From the NCBI GenBank assembly GCA_963970005.1, contig CAXAMN010029028.1, positions 208,584-272,583 of the forward strand: a stretch of 64,000 bases of DNA, read 5' to 3'. The stretch is from Durusdinium trenchii (taxonomy: Eukaryota > Sar > Dinophyceae > Suessiales > Symbiodiniaceae). The translations under genes and the position numbers were made by a program. Positions 19,553-29,520 of the stretch are shown in pieces (the stretch's first letter is position 1; each line of letters starts with the position of its first letter). The notes under the pieces are model-generated. The model ran no database searches, was not told the DNA's origin, and worked only from the letters and a program-made list of their open reading frames with translations.

Positions 19553-20051
19553 TGGACCTTTGCTGCCCCTCAGGGAACGGCGCTATTCACGGCTTGTTGA
19601 ACCAATGGAAACATCCGTGTCCGTATGTCAGGACTCCAAAGGAAGAAGGGGAACACGCTTGCCGCGAGAGAAGACAGTGGATGCGCTCAGAAAGTCGGAA
19701 GTGGCTGGGGTCAAGCTGTTGCGGTGAGCCACTGAATCCACAAAGAGGCCAGCTCAACTACATAGAAATGTTTTTAGAGACAGCGAGGACTTCCATGTTT
19801 GCGGTGGGAGTGACCCTTCACCTCAAAGCCAGGGATTGAGTGACAAACATCTACAGCAGATGGAGCCAGAGGAGCTGGAGGGGCAAATGGATACAAGTCT
19901 TGGTGTGGCACCTAAATCAACAAGTTCTGGAGTGGAGAGAATTCTGTACAGGAACGAGGTCAAGATAGCAAAAGAAAAGAACTGCGCGGCCTCCACGATA
20001 GGAAGCGGTGTGTTTGGACAAGCAGATAGTAGTTTTGAAGGGGGAGAATGA
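19553..20051 (+). CDS. Exon-like ORF pair, unrecognised
   Basis: The frame ending at 19839 contains LCCPSGNGAIHGLLNQWKHP ... QLNYIEMFLETARTSMFAVG, and the overlapping +1 frame to 20051 contains HLQQMEPEELEGQMDTSLGV ... GVERILYRNEVKIAKEKN. Both look protein-like, and one frame change could join them. The GSGVFGQ string near the end recalls a kinase glycine loop but has no VAIK lysine after it. Function unknown. Confidence 0.25.
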
Positions 20052-20287
20052 CAACGGACAAGAAGAAGCTATTCAAAAGCTGAAAAGACGAAGGCTTATG
20101 CCAGGTGCCATGACTTCCAGTGTTGACTTTCAAACACTTTCCCTGAACTACTTGGAAATCAATCAGTGCAATCTTAGCAAGCAGTGTCGAGCCACAGCTA
20201 CTTCAGAGCATCGCACGCTACAAGTTACGCCACCGTAGGCCCCAAACAGGTGGGATTCCCAAGTTTACTTTTCGAGACACCAACACA

Positions 20288-20606
20288 AGGGAGACAAGAA
20301 GGGAGACAAAAGGAAACAAAAGGGAGACGAGATGGACACAATGACCACCAAGAAGGCAACAAGACCAACAAGAAGGGAGACAAGAATGACCAACAAGAAG
20401 GGAGACAACACCATGACAAACAAGAACGGAGACAATAAGGGAGACAAAAGGAAACAGAAGGGAGACAAGACGGACACAATGACCACCAAGAAGGGAGACA
20501 AGACCGGAGAGAAAGGGAGACAGAAGGGGGACAAGACGGACACAGTGACCAACAACAAAAAGCAAGAAGGGAGACAAAGGGAGACAAGCCGGACGGAAGG
20601 CGGACA
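20288..20606 (+). repeat. GGGAGACAA minisatellite
   Basis: About 30 units of GGGAGACAAn with interspersed AACAAGAA/GGACACAATGACCACC blocks. It encodes K/T/D-rich repeats on + and V/S/L/P-rich repeats on -; neither looks like a real gene. Related GGGCGGACAC words recur at 21370-21600. Confidence 0.85.
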
Positions 20607-20714
20607 CGCTCTCCCGCAGCAAGGCGGACACTCTTAGAAAGCCTTCAGAACCCCTAACAGTAACCTCATTGGCGAAGTACAGAAATCACCTGGGAGACAA
20701 ATGAATAGATAGAA

Positions 20715-21379
20715 ATGCTGGAAAGGGGAAAGGGCAGGTGCCCGCAGTGCAGCAGCAGTGCAGGCACCAAACCGAACCTGGGAGACGCCGTGGACGGCTC
20801 GAGTCTCAAGCAAAAACTGCAGCAGGACTACGCAGTGGCGCTGCGACCTGGGGAGGCACAGAAGGCGAGCCGAACAAAAGGGTACGCGCGGTCGACCGCG
20901 GCGCGCGGGCAGCGCCAAGCCCCTGCCGCCGAAGAACCCCAAGGCGGAGGCAAGAGAGGACAGGGCGCGCCAACGCCCGAAGAGACAGAACAAGCGCCTC
21001 CTCGCGCTGCAGGTCGCCACGGCGGCAGCGCCACCAGTGGCCAAGTGGAGGGACGAGGAGCTGGCTGCGCAGCGCGTCCTGCTGGCTCGCGGCGACGAGG
21101 CGCGGGGGCGCACGGGACGCGGCGCCGAGAACGGCAGGCAGGCCTCCTACACCTTGTGGAGCGCGTCAGCAAGCGGCTAGCAGACGCACGGCAGGCGCGG
21201 CAAACAAAACAAAAAGAGAGAGAGAGAGAGAGAGAGAAAGAGCAAGAGAAAGAGAAAGAGAGAGACGGCACGCCGCCAGCGCGCGCGGCGGCGGCCAGGC
21301 CCGGGAGCACGACGACCGACGTGCAGCCTGGCGGCGGTCGGCAAAAGTAAAGAGATCACTTTTGAGAGAAATGAATTGA
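20715..21379 (+). other. GC-rich island with three overlapping open frames
   Basis: GC-rich sequence with 140-213 codon ORFs in all three + frames and one on -, all rich in R, A, G and P. The frame 20758-21180 has the most protein-like middle (KPLPPKNPKAEAREDRARQR ... AAAPPVAKWRDEELAAQRVL), but high GC alone can keep frames open. I do not call a gene. It ends in the GA microsatellite. Confidence 0.4.
21212..21267 (+). repeat. GA microsatellite
   Basis: AAAGAGAGAGAGAGAGAGAG-type run with AAAGAG interruptions; encodes RERERE in the + frame. Confidence 0.95.
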
Positions 21380-21600
21380 AATGCTCCATGGCCAGCGGAA
21401 AAGGGCGGACACCAGCAGTGACAGAAAGGGCGGACACATCTTAAGAATTGAGAACCCCTAAGAGTAGACTGTTTGGGGAATGAATAGAAATGTTGCATCA
21501 CCAACGGAAAAGGGCGGACACCGGCAGTGACGGACCTGGGAGACAAATGAATAGACATGCTATTTTGCCAACAGAAAAGGGCGGACACCAGACACCAGCC
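21380..21600 (+). repeat. Dispersed GGGCGGACACC repeat units
   Basis: AAAAGGGCGGACACCAGCAG and AATGAATAGAAATGYTGCAT words alternate at spacings of about 60-100 bp: at least three imperfect tandem units. It continues the theme of GGCGGACAC words already seen at 20596-20630. Confidence 0.65.
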
Positions 21601-21990
21601 TTCCTGGAGTGAGCACCTCGTCCGCATAGCCTCTGCAGCGATTGCTTGCTACTGTACGCGGCAAACAAACAGGATGTTCATCGGAGACTGTGCCTACTTG
21701 CTATGGCTTATTGAAGGTGGTCGAGTGACAATGATGATGGATCATTTTTGCCATATTCCGGTATACCTCCAGAAGCAATCCTTGCGCATGTGAAAGTCTT
21801 TTGCGCAACGTTGGAAGGGCTTTTACGGGTGCTGCCTAGCAATCTGCATCTTGACTCTGAGCTTATTGCGTTTTATTTCGCAACGATCGGAAGCTAAGTA
21901 CTTTATCTTTCATAGTTTATCCTTTCTTTCCGTGTTTCACTGAGGAGACGCAACGATGGTGCAATTATCGATGCAATTGCGGAGGTACTA

Positions 21991-22008
21991 GACACACACA
22001 CACACACA
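21991..22008 (+). repeat. CA microsatellite
   Basis: Short (AC)n run, about nine dinucleotides. Confidence 0.9.
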
Positions 22009-22189
22009 ATTCCAAAGAGAGTTTTTCGGAGCTTGCCAGGACACTGCCATTAAAGCTGCAGACATGAAAGACGACGACGGCGGCGAAGGAAAAGGTAGAC
22101 CTTCCAAGGATCAATCTCGGACGGGACAACTGGCAAATCGTGTTTTCCTATTGAGTTATTCCATCCGAGGTGAGCTGTGGTGCGAAACA

Positions 22190-22825
22190 TCCTTTACTAG
22201 CGATGGCCTCCAACCCACTAGCGAAGGCCTGAAACCCAAGACAGATCGATGCCCTCTGGCCTCCAACCTAATAGCAATAGTCCAACCTACTAGCGATGGG
22301 CTCCAAGCTAATAGCAATGGCCTCCAACCTAAGAGCGGTGGCCTCCAACCTAGAAGCGACGGCCTCCAACCCACAAGCCATGGCTTCCAACCTAATAGCG
22401 ATGGCCTCCAACCTACTAGCGGCCTGCAACCCACTAGCGATGGCCTGAAACCTAAGACAGATGCTCTCTGGCCTTTAACGTAATAGGAATGGCGTCCAAC
22501 CTAAGAGCGATGGCGACGGCCTCCAAGCTAATAGCACTGGCCTCCAACCTAAGAGCGGCAGCCTCCAACCCAATAACAATGGCCTCCAACGTAGAAGCGA
22601 TGGCCTCCGCGATTGCCTCCAACCTATGAGGGATAGCCTCCAACCTACTAGCGATGGCCGCCAACCTAGAAGCCATGGCCTCCAACCTAATAGCAATGGC
22701 CTCCAACCTAGAGGAAATGGCCTCCAACCTCACAACAATGGCCTCCAGCCTAGAAGCGATAGCCTCGAACCTAGAAGCGATGGCCTCCACCCTAATCGCG
22801 ATGGCGTCCAACCTTCTTGCAATTA
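22190..22825 (-). repeat. Family A satellite array (~30 units of ~21 bp)
   Basis: Dense tandem array of the family A unit, on this strand GCGATGGCCTCCAACCTA plus TWAGAA. Units are mostly 21 bp, with a few shorter or longer. Being a multiple of three, the array keeps several frames open: the minus strand reads (RLEAIAS)n heptads or LLGWRPS repeats, the plus strand GLQPNSD repeats. Single copies of the unit are scattered through the whole window. The Leu-hydrophobic heptads would form a coiled coil if ever translated. Confidence 0.95.
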
Positions 22826-24090
22826 AGCCTTGAAGGACAGCAAGATGGTACTGGACAAGGAGGTTGAGACCAGGCTGAAGCAGGCGCTAGTGAAGTGAGC
22901 GCCATGTCCAAACCATGAACACATAGTTTCAGGTGTTCCACTTCGCGGCAGGCCGGCTACAGGTGGTTCAGTGTCGCCAATGGTGCTGACAAGAGACGCG
23001 GGCAGATCATGTCTCAAAAGCGCAGCCAGGAGAGAGGGGGCGCACAAGTGAGATTGATGCATGAACACCTAAGCGATGGCCTCCAACCAAATTGCGAGAT
23101 TAAATTGCATGAGAAGATTCTCTGAAAGCTGCTTTTGCTAGGAGCGTGATGGACTGGCACCTCGGGCAACAGCAGATCTGTGCATTAGCAGCTGCCTGCT
23201 GGTGCCTGGACGACGTGAGGCCCTGTCAATCGAATACATCGTGAGGGTGTTGCAAAATCATCAAACGTTTCAGACATCAAGGAAAAGGAGGTCGAAAGGC
23301 CTAAAGAAAAGAAAGTCAAGAAGAAAGAGCATAAGACAGAAGGAAAAGAAAGAAAACCAAAGGCGTTTAGCAGAGTTTAACACATCAACCACGCATGCTC
23401 ACCGAATGCAATGCATCGATGTCAAGGTGCCCGTTGTCGATGAAGTGCGCAAGGAGGACTGGGGGCCTTGTCCCTTAGTAGCGTTGCCCTTTGCTCCTAG
23501 TGGCGATGCCCTTGTTACTAGTAGCGATGCCAGGAGCCCCTAGTAGCGTCCTTGCTACTCACAAGTCACCAGCACAAACCTTTTCACAAGCCTTTTATTC
23601 CTTTCCGTACCCTTTTTTTTGTTTCTTCTTCTCAAGAACGTTGTTCCTTTGTTTGGTTTCTTTCTTGCGTGTGTTCTTCTTTGTTGTTTTTTTGTTTTTG
23701 TTTTCTGTTCAAATTGTTGTTTGAGGCAAAGATGTGTTGTCTTTGTGTACCAAAGTGCCTCAGCCAAGGGCACCTTGATTGGCACGATGCATCTTTTGTC
23801 TTCAGGTTCCGGGTAACATGCTGGAGCAGACCTCAGTGCGTCCAATTAAACGAAACAAGCTTTGACAGACATGCGACGCGATGTTTTCTTAAACATCCCA
23901 GGAATGATGTTTGTGCTTACAGACCTTTCAGCTTCAAACCTTTCAGACTTGACCTAATAGCAATGGCCTCCAAACTCATTAAACTAATTTTAAAAAGGCC
24001 TCCAACCTGATACCGATGGCAAAAGACCCCAAACAGTGTGTCTAAAGGTCTACAGTTGTAGAAGCAGAAGGCTTAGAGATCTCTAGACGT
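22826..24090. other. Mostly non-coding, two short exon-like pieces
   Basis: 22828-22899 reads LKDSKMVLDKEVETRLKQAL straight after the A array, and ~23255-23372 reads a lysine-rich SDIKEKEVERPKEKKVKKKE. Both are short and unrecognised. Inverted B words lie at 23475-23560. 23600-23720 is a T-rich low-complexity tract. Confidence 0.35.
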
Positions 24091-24104
24091 TTTGGGCTTC
24101 AGAG

Positions 24105-24178
24105 AGAGGTGACGGTGGTGGTGATGATGATGATGTTGTTGATGATGGTGATGATGGTGGTGATGATGATGGTGCTGG
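24105..24178 (+). repeat. GATGGT/GATGAT microsatellite
   Basis: Imperfect (GRTGRT)n run. Confidence 0.9.
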
Positions 24179-24663
24179 ATCGGGGTTCACAAACTGCAGG
24201 CTCAATTGAAGGTCTAGGTCCAGAGTTCTAGAGGTCTCGAGGTGGCGAGAGATGTCTGACAACACACATGAGAGCACATTTTCTGCGCCTCCCGCGAAAT
24301 CTGCACTTCAAGAAGCTAGTAGAAACAAGTGCCACGCTACTAGGAACAAGTGCCACGCTAGTAGTAACAAGGAGCTACCAGGAACGTCAAGATTCACGTA
24401 GTGCAGATTCTGCGAACCTGCGATGAATGCATTGGAAATAGCAGCGACTTAGCCGCCGGCGGATGCGAGCACCTCGATCAGACGCCCGTCTTTAACCACT
24501 ACCGTAAGAACCCTTAGTGTTACCATAGTGCTTGGAGGAAAAAATGCTCCTGAGTTACCAATGATGGCCTCCAATCTACCTTTCGGACTTGGGCCATCGC
24601 CAGTAGGTTGGAGGCCATCACTCTTAGGTTCGAGGCAATGGCAATCAGTAACTCAAAAGAAGA

Positions 24664-24776
24664 CTCTTCAGTTTCCCCAAAAGTCTAGGAACCAAATCAT
24701 TAGTCGCGCTATCGGGCGTCCATAGGAGCTAACTAGTAGCTAGTAGCTACCTTATCCTCCTAGCGGCCTAGCCCCC
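24664..24776 (-). repeat. Family C dispersed element, minus copy
   Basis: Read on the minus strand this gives GGGGGGGCTAGGCCGCTAGG ... GGTAGCTACTAGC ... GACGCCCGATAGCGCGACTA then ATGATTTGGTTCCTAGACTT. The same blocks in the same order occur at 46050-46290 (+), 42838-42960 (-), 25862-26005 (+, interrupted) and 47558-47692 joined to 58498-58566. Confidence 0.7.
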
Positions 24777-24800
24777 CCGAACCAAAAGATTTAAATGCAA

Positions 24801-24997
24801 ATTGGCTTCAATTTAATCTAGTAGTAACAAGTGCCACGCTAGTAGTAACAGGTGCCTTACTAGTAGTAACAAGAAGCTATTAGAATTAACTTAAAATTAA
24901 AAATAAATTAACTAATAGCTTCTTGTTACTAGTAGTAAGGCACTTGTTACTAGTAGCGATGCACTTGTTCCTAGTAGCTTATTGGCTTCAATTTAAT
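24801..24997. mobile_element. Palindromic family B element with 17-bp flanking direct repeats
   Basis: The 163-bp core 24818-24980 consists of a B left arm (starting CTAGTAGTAACAAGTGCC), an AT-rich centre (GAATTAACTTAAAATTAAAA...) and an inverted B right arm (ending TTGTTCCTAGTAGCTT). It is fl anked by perfect 17-bp direct repeats ATTGGCTTCAATTTAAT at 24801-24817 and 24981-24997. That is the signature of an insertion with target-site duplication, so this is a non-autonomous MITE-like or introner-like element rather than a static satellite. No ORF. Which enzyme moves it is not visible here; the long TSD would fit LINE-type integration better than most cut-and-paste transposases. Confidence 0.7.
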
Positions 24998-25186
24998 GAA
25001 TTTGGAGGCCATTGCAATTAGGTTCGGTAAGGGGGTAGGGTTCACTGTTTTTTTTGAGGTGCTGGCAGAGTGCATTCAGAGACACTGTGAGCAAAGTCAG
25101 GTGAGCAGCGAAACGCATTTACGTTTTAAGATGGTAGTGAAATCATCAATTAGTTTCATGAAACTATCTGTGTCTTCATAGGTTCG

Positions 25187-25251
25187 CTAGTAGTAACAAG
25201 TGCCACGCTAGTAGTAACAGGTGCCTTACTAGTAGTAACAAGAAGCTATTA
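25187..25251 (+). repeat. Single B arm identical to 24818-24882
   Basis: 65 bases identical to the left arm of the palindrome 370 bp upstream, without the AT centre or right arm. Either a solo half-element or a very recent local copy. Confidence 0.85.
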
Positions 25252-25689
25252 TGTGTTCAGATGTTCTTCGATTCTTCATGTTCTCTTTTGCTCTTTCCTT
25301 TTGTTCAAGCACGAAGCAAATACGTGTCTCATTTAGCCACCTTTGCGTGAATTGGACTTAAATCTGCCAGGAACTGCCAGAGGTACGCGGGACGGTACTC
25401 TTGTGAAGTCCTGTGAAAAGATACGTTCTACTTCTTGGTGATAAAAAAGGAAAATAATGAACGAAGGAAGGAAAGAAGAAAGAAATTCTAGAAAACAGAC
25501 GTGGACAAGAAGAAGAAGAAGAAGAAAGAAACGAACAGCAATTGTTTAGAGAGTTATTCGTTGGCAATAAGGGGTAGTGACAGGTCCAATGTCCAAGACT
25601 GTCCAACAAACTGTTTCGCGCACGTCTCAAGTAGGGGTTGTGAATTCGCACCCACCCGCTTTCCGTATGGCCAGATCACTGAATGTTCG

Positions 25690-25795
25690 CTACTAGGAGC
25701 AAGTGCATCGCTTCTAGTAACAAGTGCCTTACTAGTAGTAACAAGTGCATCGCTAGTAGTAACAAGTGCATCGCTACTAGGAGCAATGTTCGCTA
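25690..25795 (+). repeat. Family B array
   Basis: Five B words in direct orientation (AGCAAGTGCATCGCTTCTAG, AACAAGTGCCTTACTAGTAG and so on), starting and ending at GTTCGCTAC / ATGTTCGCTAC. Confidence 0.8.
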
Positions 25796-25861
25796 CCTAC
25801 ATTAACGAGAACCACTCCGGATCTCAGGGCTAACATGTATGTCGCCGGCGAAAATCACAAA

Positions 25862-26005
25862 GAAGCGCTCGCGCTATTTCCTAGTAGCTTCTTGCTCCTA
25901 GTAGTAAGGCCAGGAGCCCCGAGTAGCGTTTTTGCTCCTAGTAGCGATGCCAGGAGCCCTTAGTAGCTTCTAGCCCCTAGATTTGGTTCCTAGACTTTTT
26001 AGGGA
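25862..26005 (+). repeat. Family C copy split by a B array
   Basis: The family C string GCGCTCGC.CTAATGATTTGGT is interrupted: GCGCTCGCGCTATTT is followed by about 100 bp of inverted B words (CTAGTAGCTTCTTGCTCCTA ...), then ATTTGGTTCCTAGACTTTTT resumes. A 4-bp ATTT is shared by both edges. The B array therefore entered an older C copy. Confidence 0.6.
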
Positions 26006-26630
26006 AACTCAAACACCCTTGAAGCCGAGCTACAACGATGGAACCCGGAGCGGTAAACACGGCAATCGCGGACGACCTCACAACACATTGGGCGCACGAG
26101 CAATGGGAATGCAAACAATGCATGATCACAAGTTCCAGACAAGTGTTGTTTTTTGCAAGAGTGCATTTTGTACCTACTAGCGATGGCCTCCAACCTAGTA
26201 GCGGTGGCCTCCACCTAATCGCGATTGCCTCCTACCAAGCGGGAAGTCGGCAATGTGACACCACTGTAGGGAGAATTACGATCAGAACCAAAAGGCCAGC
26301 AGCCACCAAATCCAGCAACATGCCACCAAACCGAAACTTTCAATCCATCAACCTTGCAAAGTCAGCACCAAAGGAAAAAAAACAATACATGGCGTTGGTC
26401 CAGGTTCTGCCATCTCAGCTGGGAAATGCAAAAACCACCTTTGCAGCATTGCAAGCAAAGCTTCTAATTAGGAGCAAGGACGCTACTAGGGGCTCCTGGC
26501 ATCGCTACTAGGAGCAAGGACGCTACTAAAAGCAACTAGATGGACGGTCCAATTTTGGTTTCTCCTTCGGTAGGCGCTCCAGCGAACACTTCGAGGCCTA
26601 ACAGAGGCACTGAGAACTGGCATTCTTTTT

Positions 26631-27052
26631 TTGATGTTCACTCAGTTTCCACAGAAAGTTCGCGTGTTTGTTTTAGTGGGAAGTCCAAATAGGTTGGTTG
26701 AGGAAGCGGAGTCAATGCGGAGTGTGCACTTGAACTCCAGGTCAAGGGTTCGTTGGTGCGCACCAATCGAACTGCTGATGCCAAAGAATGGCAGGCCGAT
26801 TCAATCCACTAAACCCATCTCAACCCTTTTGTTCCAAGTTTTGAAGTCCAGGAGTTTGCTGCAGAGTGCTTCAAGGCAGCTTCTTTTGAAAAAATACCAA
26901 AACAGCTTTGCAACTTCACATATGTCTCGACAACACCCTTGTCGTCAACACTTGAAGGACATAATGGTGTCCCCAGAGCTAACTGTCCCTGTCTCAGCGA
27001 TGTTAGAAAACACAAGGAGGAAATCGGAGGCAGTATGAACAATTGCTATTAG
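26631..27052 (+). pseudogene. Frameshifted protein-like fragment, unrecognised
   Basis: 26640-26815 reads FPQKVRVFVLVGSPNRLVEE ... CAPIELLMPKNGRPIQST, and 26813-27052 in the next frame reads NPFVPSFEVQEFAAECFKAA ... FEKIPKQLCNFTYVSTTPL ... DVRKHKEEIGGSM. Both blocks are strongly protein-like and collinear, with one frame change at about 26815, so they are one relic gene or two exons. It runs into family A at 27047. Family unknown. Confidence 0.45.
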
Positions 27053-27180
27053 GTTGGAGGCCATTGCTATTAGGAACTCAAAAGAAGCTACTAGGAACAA
27101 GTGCATCGCTTCTAGTAGCAAGTGCCTTACTAGTAGTAACAAGAAGCTACTAGGGGCTCCTGGCCTTACTACTAGAAGAT
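27053..27180 (+). repeat. Family A then family B units
   Basis: One A unit pair, then B words AACAAGTGCATCGCTTCTAG, AGCAAGTGCCTTACTAGTAG, AACAAGAAGCTACTAGG and GGCTCCTGGCCTTACTACTA. An inverted-orientation B block follows at 27325-27435. Confidence 0.8.
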
Positions 27181-27582
27181 TGGTTTTTTAGCTTTACTAA
27201 AACCTTTTCTCCAAAAGGCATGGCTTTGTCGTGAGATTCCGGAGAGTGTTTGGTCCTCAGACCTCAGAGATTCTCTTGGCTTATGTGAACTCAGCAAGAA
27301 TGCTGAGAAAAGTAGTCTTTTTCTAGTAGCTTCTTGTTACTAGTAGCGATGCCCTTTGCTCCTAGTAGCTTCTTGTTACTACTAGTAAGGCACTTGTTAC
27401 TAGAAGCGATGCCCTTGTTCCTAGTAGCTTCTTTTGACCCTTGATCCTTCCTTCCTGCCTTTCCGAAATTGAACGCTCTGTTCTGCAAGATTGTCTTCAG
27501 TCTTGAGGATGTCCCTGCAGTTTTAGCTTGCTACGAGAAGTGTCGTTGCTTTTTGGATAAGCCAAACTGATGCAACTTATGA

Positions 27583-27954
27583 GGTCATCCAAAGATATCC
27601 CAAGTCGTCCATCATGTCATATCTCCATTTATCAGACGAATTGGGTCACCTCATCAGTTTGAGGTTGAAGACGAAGAACATCAGGCGTGGCTGAACTCTG
27701 CAAGAATTGTATCTGAAAGGTCAGCAGGTGTCAAAGACAACAAGACAGTCTTTTCTGTTGGCCCTTGGTTCTACAACAAAAGGTTTGTCCGAAAGCATGA
27801 GGTCAAACAAGCCTTGTGTGGTGGCTTGTGCCTGGCAGTCAACTGGAAGGTGCTTGTTGATGCAGGGGTTTCAAGCATCGAAAAACTTATTCTAATTAAA
27901 CTTAATTCTAATAGCAAACATTCTTACTACTCTTACGGCACTTGTTACTACTAG
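27583..27954 (+). CDS. Exon-like ORF (123 codons, no ATG), unrecognised
   Basis: Open from after a TGA to TAG: HHVISPFIRRIGSPHQFEVE ... EHQAWLNSARIVSERSAGV ... KTVFSVGPWFYNKRFVRKHE ... ALCGGLCLAVNWKVLVDAG. Composition and hydrophobic pattern are those of a folded globular protein. The last ~20 codons run into AT-rich and B sequence (YYSYGTCYY), so the true exon ends near 27890. I cannot name the family. Confidence 0.45.
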   Translation, partial: GHPKISQVVHHVISPFIRRIGSPHQFEVEDEEHQAWLNSARIVSERSAGVKDNKTVFSVGPWFYNKRFVRKHEVKQALCGGLCLAVNWKVLVDAGVSSIEKLILIKLNSNSKHSYYSYGTCYY

Positions 27955-28139
27955 CGATGCACTTGTTACTTCAAAGATCAGAAAGCAAGTTCAGATTTGA
28001 AACTCAGTAAGACCCCGGTCAATTTGAAGAAAGCCTTCTTGTGTGCCTTGTCATTCCATCTCGTTCCTTGTCCTGAGAGGGTTCTTGGGAGCATCCAAGA
28101 TGTTCTGAAAGCGTTGTTTGATCCTTTTTGCTACTAGGT

Positions 28140-28535
28140 TTGGAGGCCATTGCTACTAGGAGCAAAGGGCATCGCTACTAGTAGCTCCTGGCATCGCTAG
28201 TAACAAGAAGCTACAGGACGCTTCTAGGTTGTAACAAGAAGCTACTAGTAACAAGTGCATCGCTTCTAGTAACAAGCGCCTTACTAGTAGTAACAAGGTT
28301 GGCTATTAGAAACAAGAGGCTTCTAGGTTCAAGGCCATTGCTTTGGCCAAATTCCGCCAGGCTCAAAGGAGTGACGACCCTGAGCGCTTCAGCGACGTGG
28401 CCGTACAAGCCACGGCTTCCAAGGCGCTGCATGGTGAGAAGAAAGGGTTGGAGCAAGGGCATCGCTACTAGGAGCAAAGGGCATCGCTACTAGTAACAAG
28501 TGCCTTACTAGTAGTAACAAGAACGCTACTAGGAG
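28140..28535 (+). repeat. Family A/B arrays around a short exon-like island
   Basis: B words 28155-28320 and 28450-28530, with one A-like unit at 28135-28150 and another at 28322-28342. The sequence between, 28340-28450, is coding-like. Confidence 0.75.
28310..28471 (+). CDS. Exon-like fragment, unrecognised
   Basis: The frame reads IALAKFRQAQRSDDPERFSD then VAVQATASKALHGEKKGLEQ: hydrophilic, helical and protein-like, bounded on both sides by A/B repeat words that it reads into. A good candidate internal exon with repeats in both introns. Confidence 0.35.
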   Translation, partial: KQEASRFKAIALAKFRQAQRSDDPERFSDVAVQATASKALHGEKKGLEQGHRY

Positions 28536-29166
28536 CAAAGAGCATCTATTGGTGTTTTCTGTTTTTGTCCTTTTCTACGTTGCTCATGTCTTTAGTATTC
28601 TGTTCGTTTCCTTCTAAAGTCTTCTTGCTTACTTATTTGCTCTGTAGACCTCTTTTGTTCATACTGTCAAGAAGTTGCCTTTTGTCTCTCCTTAAGCACG
28701 GTTTGTTTTGTCCGTCCTTGGTCGGCGCGAAAAGTGTCAAGCCAAGACCGACCTTCCTTCCTCTAAGGTTTTACAAATAAACAATCAGCAACACGTTGTG
28801 TACTTGTGTTTGTCTTTATTTGTCCTTTTCTTTTGTGATTGTTTCTTTTGTCAGAAACACTTTATTTATGAGAGTGTATTGACTATGAAATTTCCTACCT
28901 TACCTTCGATCTACTGTCAAACGAACTTTGCACTCGAAACCCTGTGCTCAAATTGGTTTCATCGTCAGGGCAAAGCGGTGTCAATTGTGTTTTTGGGAGA
29001 GACCGGTTTTTCAAGCACTAGTAACAAGGGCATCGCTACTAGGAGCAAGAAGCTACTAGGGGCTTACTACTAGGAACAAGGTTCGCTACTAGTTTCAGCA
29101 CTGGATGGAGGGACTGGGTTCTTAGACCCCGACAATGTACCAAAATGTTGCTTCCGCAGGCAACAG

Positions 29167-29520
29167 TCAGAAAAACGTCATCGAGAGATGCAGCACCAAG
29201 ACATATTTACCATGGGTCACACACACGTCTAAGCTGATATGAACATGCAAGACATAGTCGTTGTCTACACCGTATTCTCCTTGATCCTCAAAGTGTTTCA
29301 AGCATAAAGAAAAAGGGACCTCTTTGGTGTCCCACTCCCCTTGAAGTAGGTTCTTGTCAGCATGGGGCGTTCCAGCTCTAAGAAGGAAAGGGCCAAGGCT
29401 GTCTGAAATTCCACGTTGTAAAGACCTTATGATGTCACCGAGATTGATGTCAGAAAGAAAGGCTAAGAAACGGAGAAAGAACAAGAATGGCCGAAACAAA
29501 GATACAACATATAGTGCCAT
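29167..29520 (-). CDS. 117-codon ORF, unrecognised
   Basis: ATG at 29520 on the minus strand. The first ~25 residues are very hydrophobic (MALYVVSLFRPFLFFLRFLA), then INLGDIIRSLQRGISDSLGP ... LLQGEWDTKEVPFSLCLKHF ... DNDYVLHVHISLDVCVTHG. It could be a short secreted or membrane protein or an exon. No family recognised. Confidence 0.35.
   Translation of the reverse strand: MALYVVSLFRPFLFFLRFLAFLSDINLGDIIRSLQRGISDSLGPFLLRAGTPHADKNLLQGEWDTKEVPFSLCLKHFEDQGEYGVDNDYVLHVHISLDVCVTHGKYVLVLHLSMTFF

Noticed and set aside
20008-20050. IGSGVFGQ as a kinase glycine loop
   Set aside because: No VAIK-type lysine follows and the frame stops within a few codons.
20225-20637. Long ORFs across the GGGAGACAA minisatellite on both strands
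   Set aside because: Pure consequence of a repeat that lacks stop codons; no non-repetitive protein segment.
20715-21379. Three overlapping 140-213 codon ORFs
   Set aside because: All frames are open because the segment is GC-rich; R/A/G/P-rich composition and a terminal GA microsatellite argue against a real gene. Kept only as a composition feature.
22156-22811. ORFs of 90-140 codons in the family A array
   Set aside because: Tandem 21-bp units keep several frames open; no start context and no unique flanking coding sequence.
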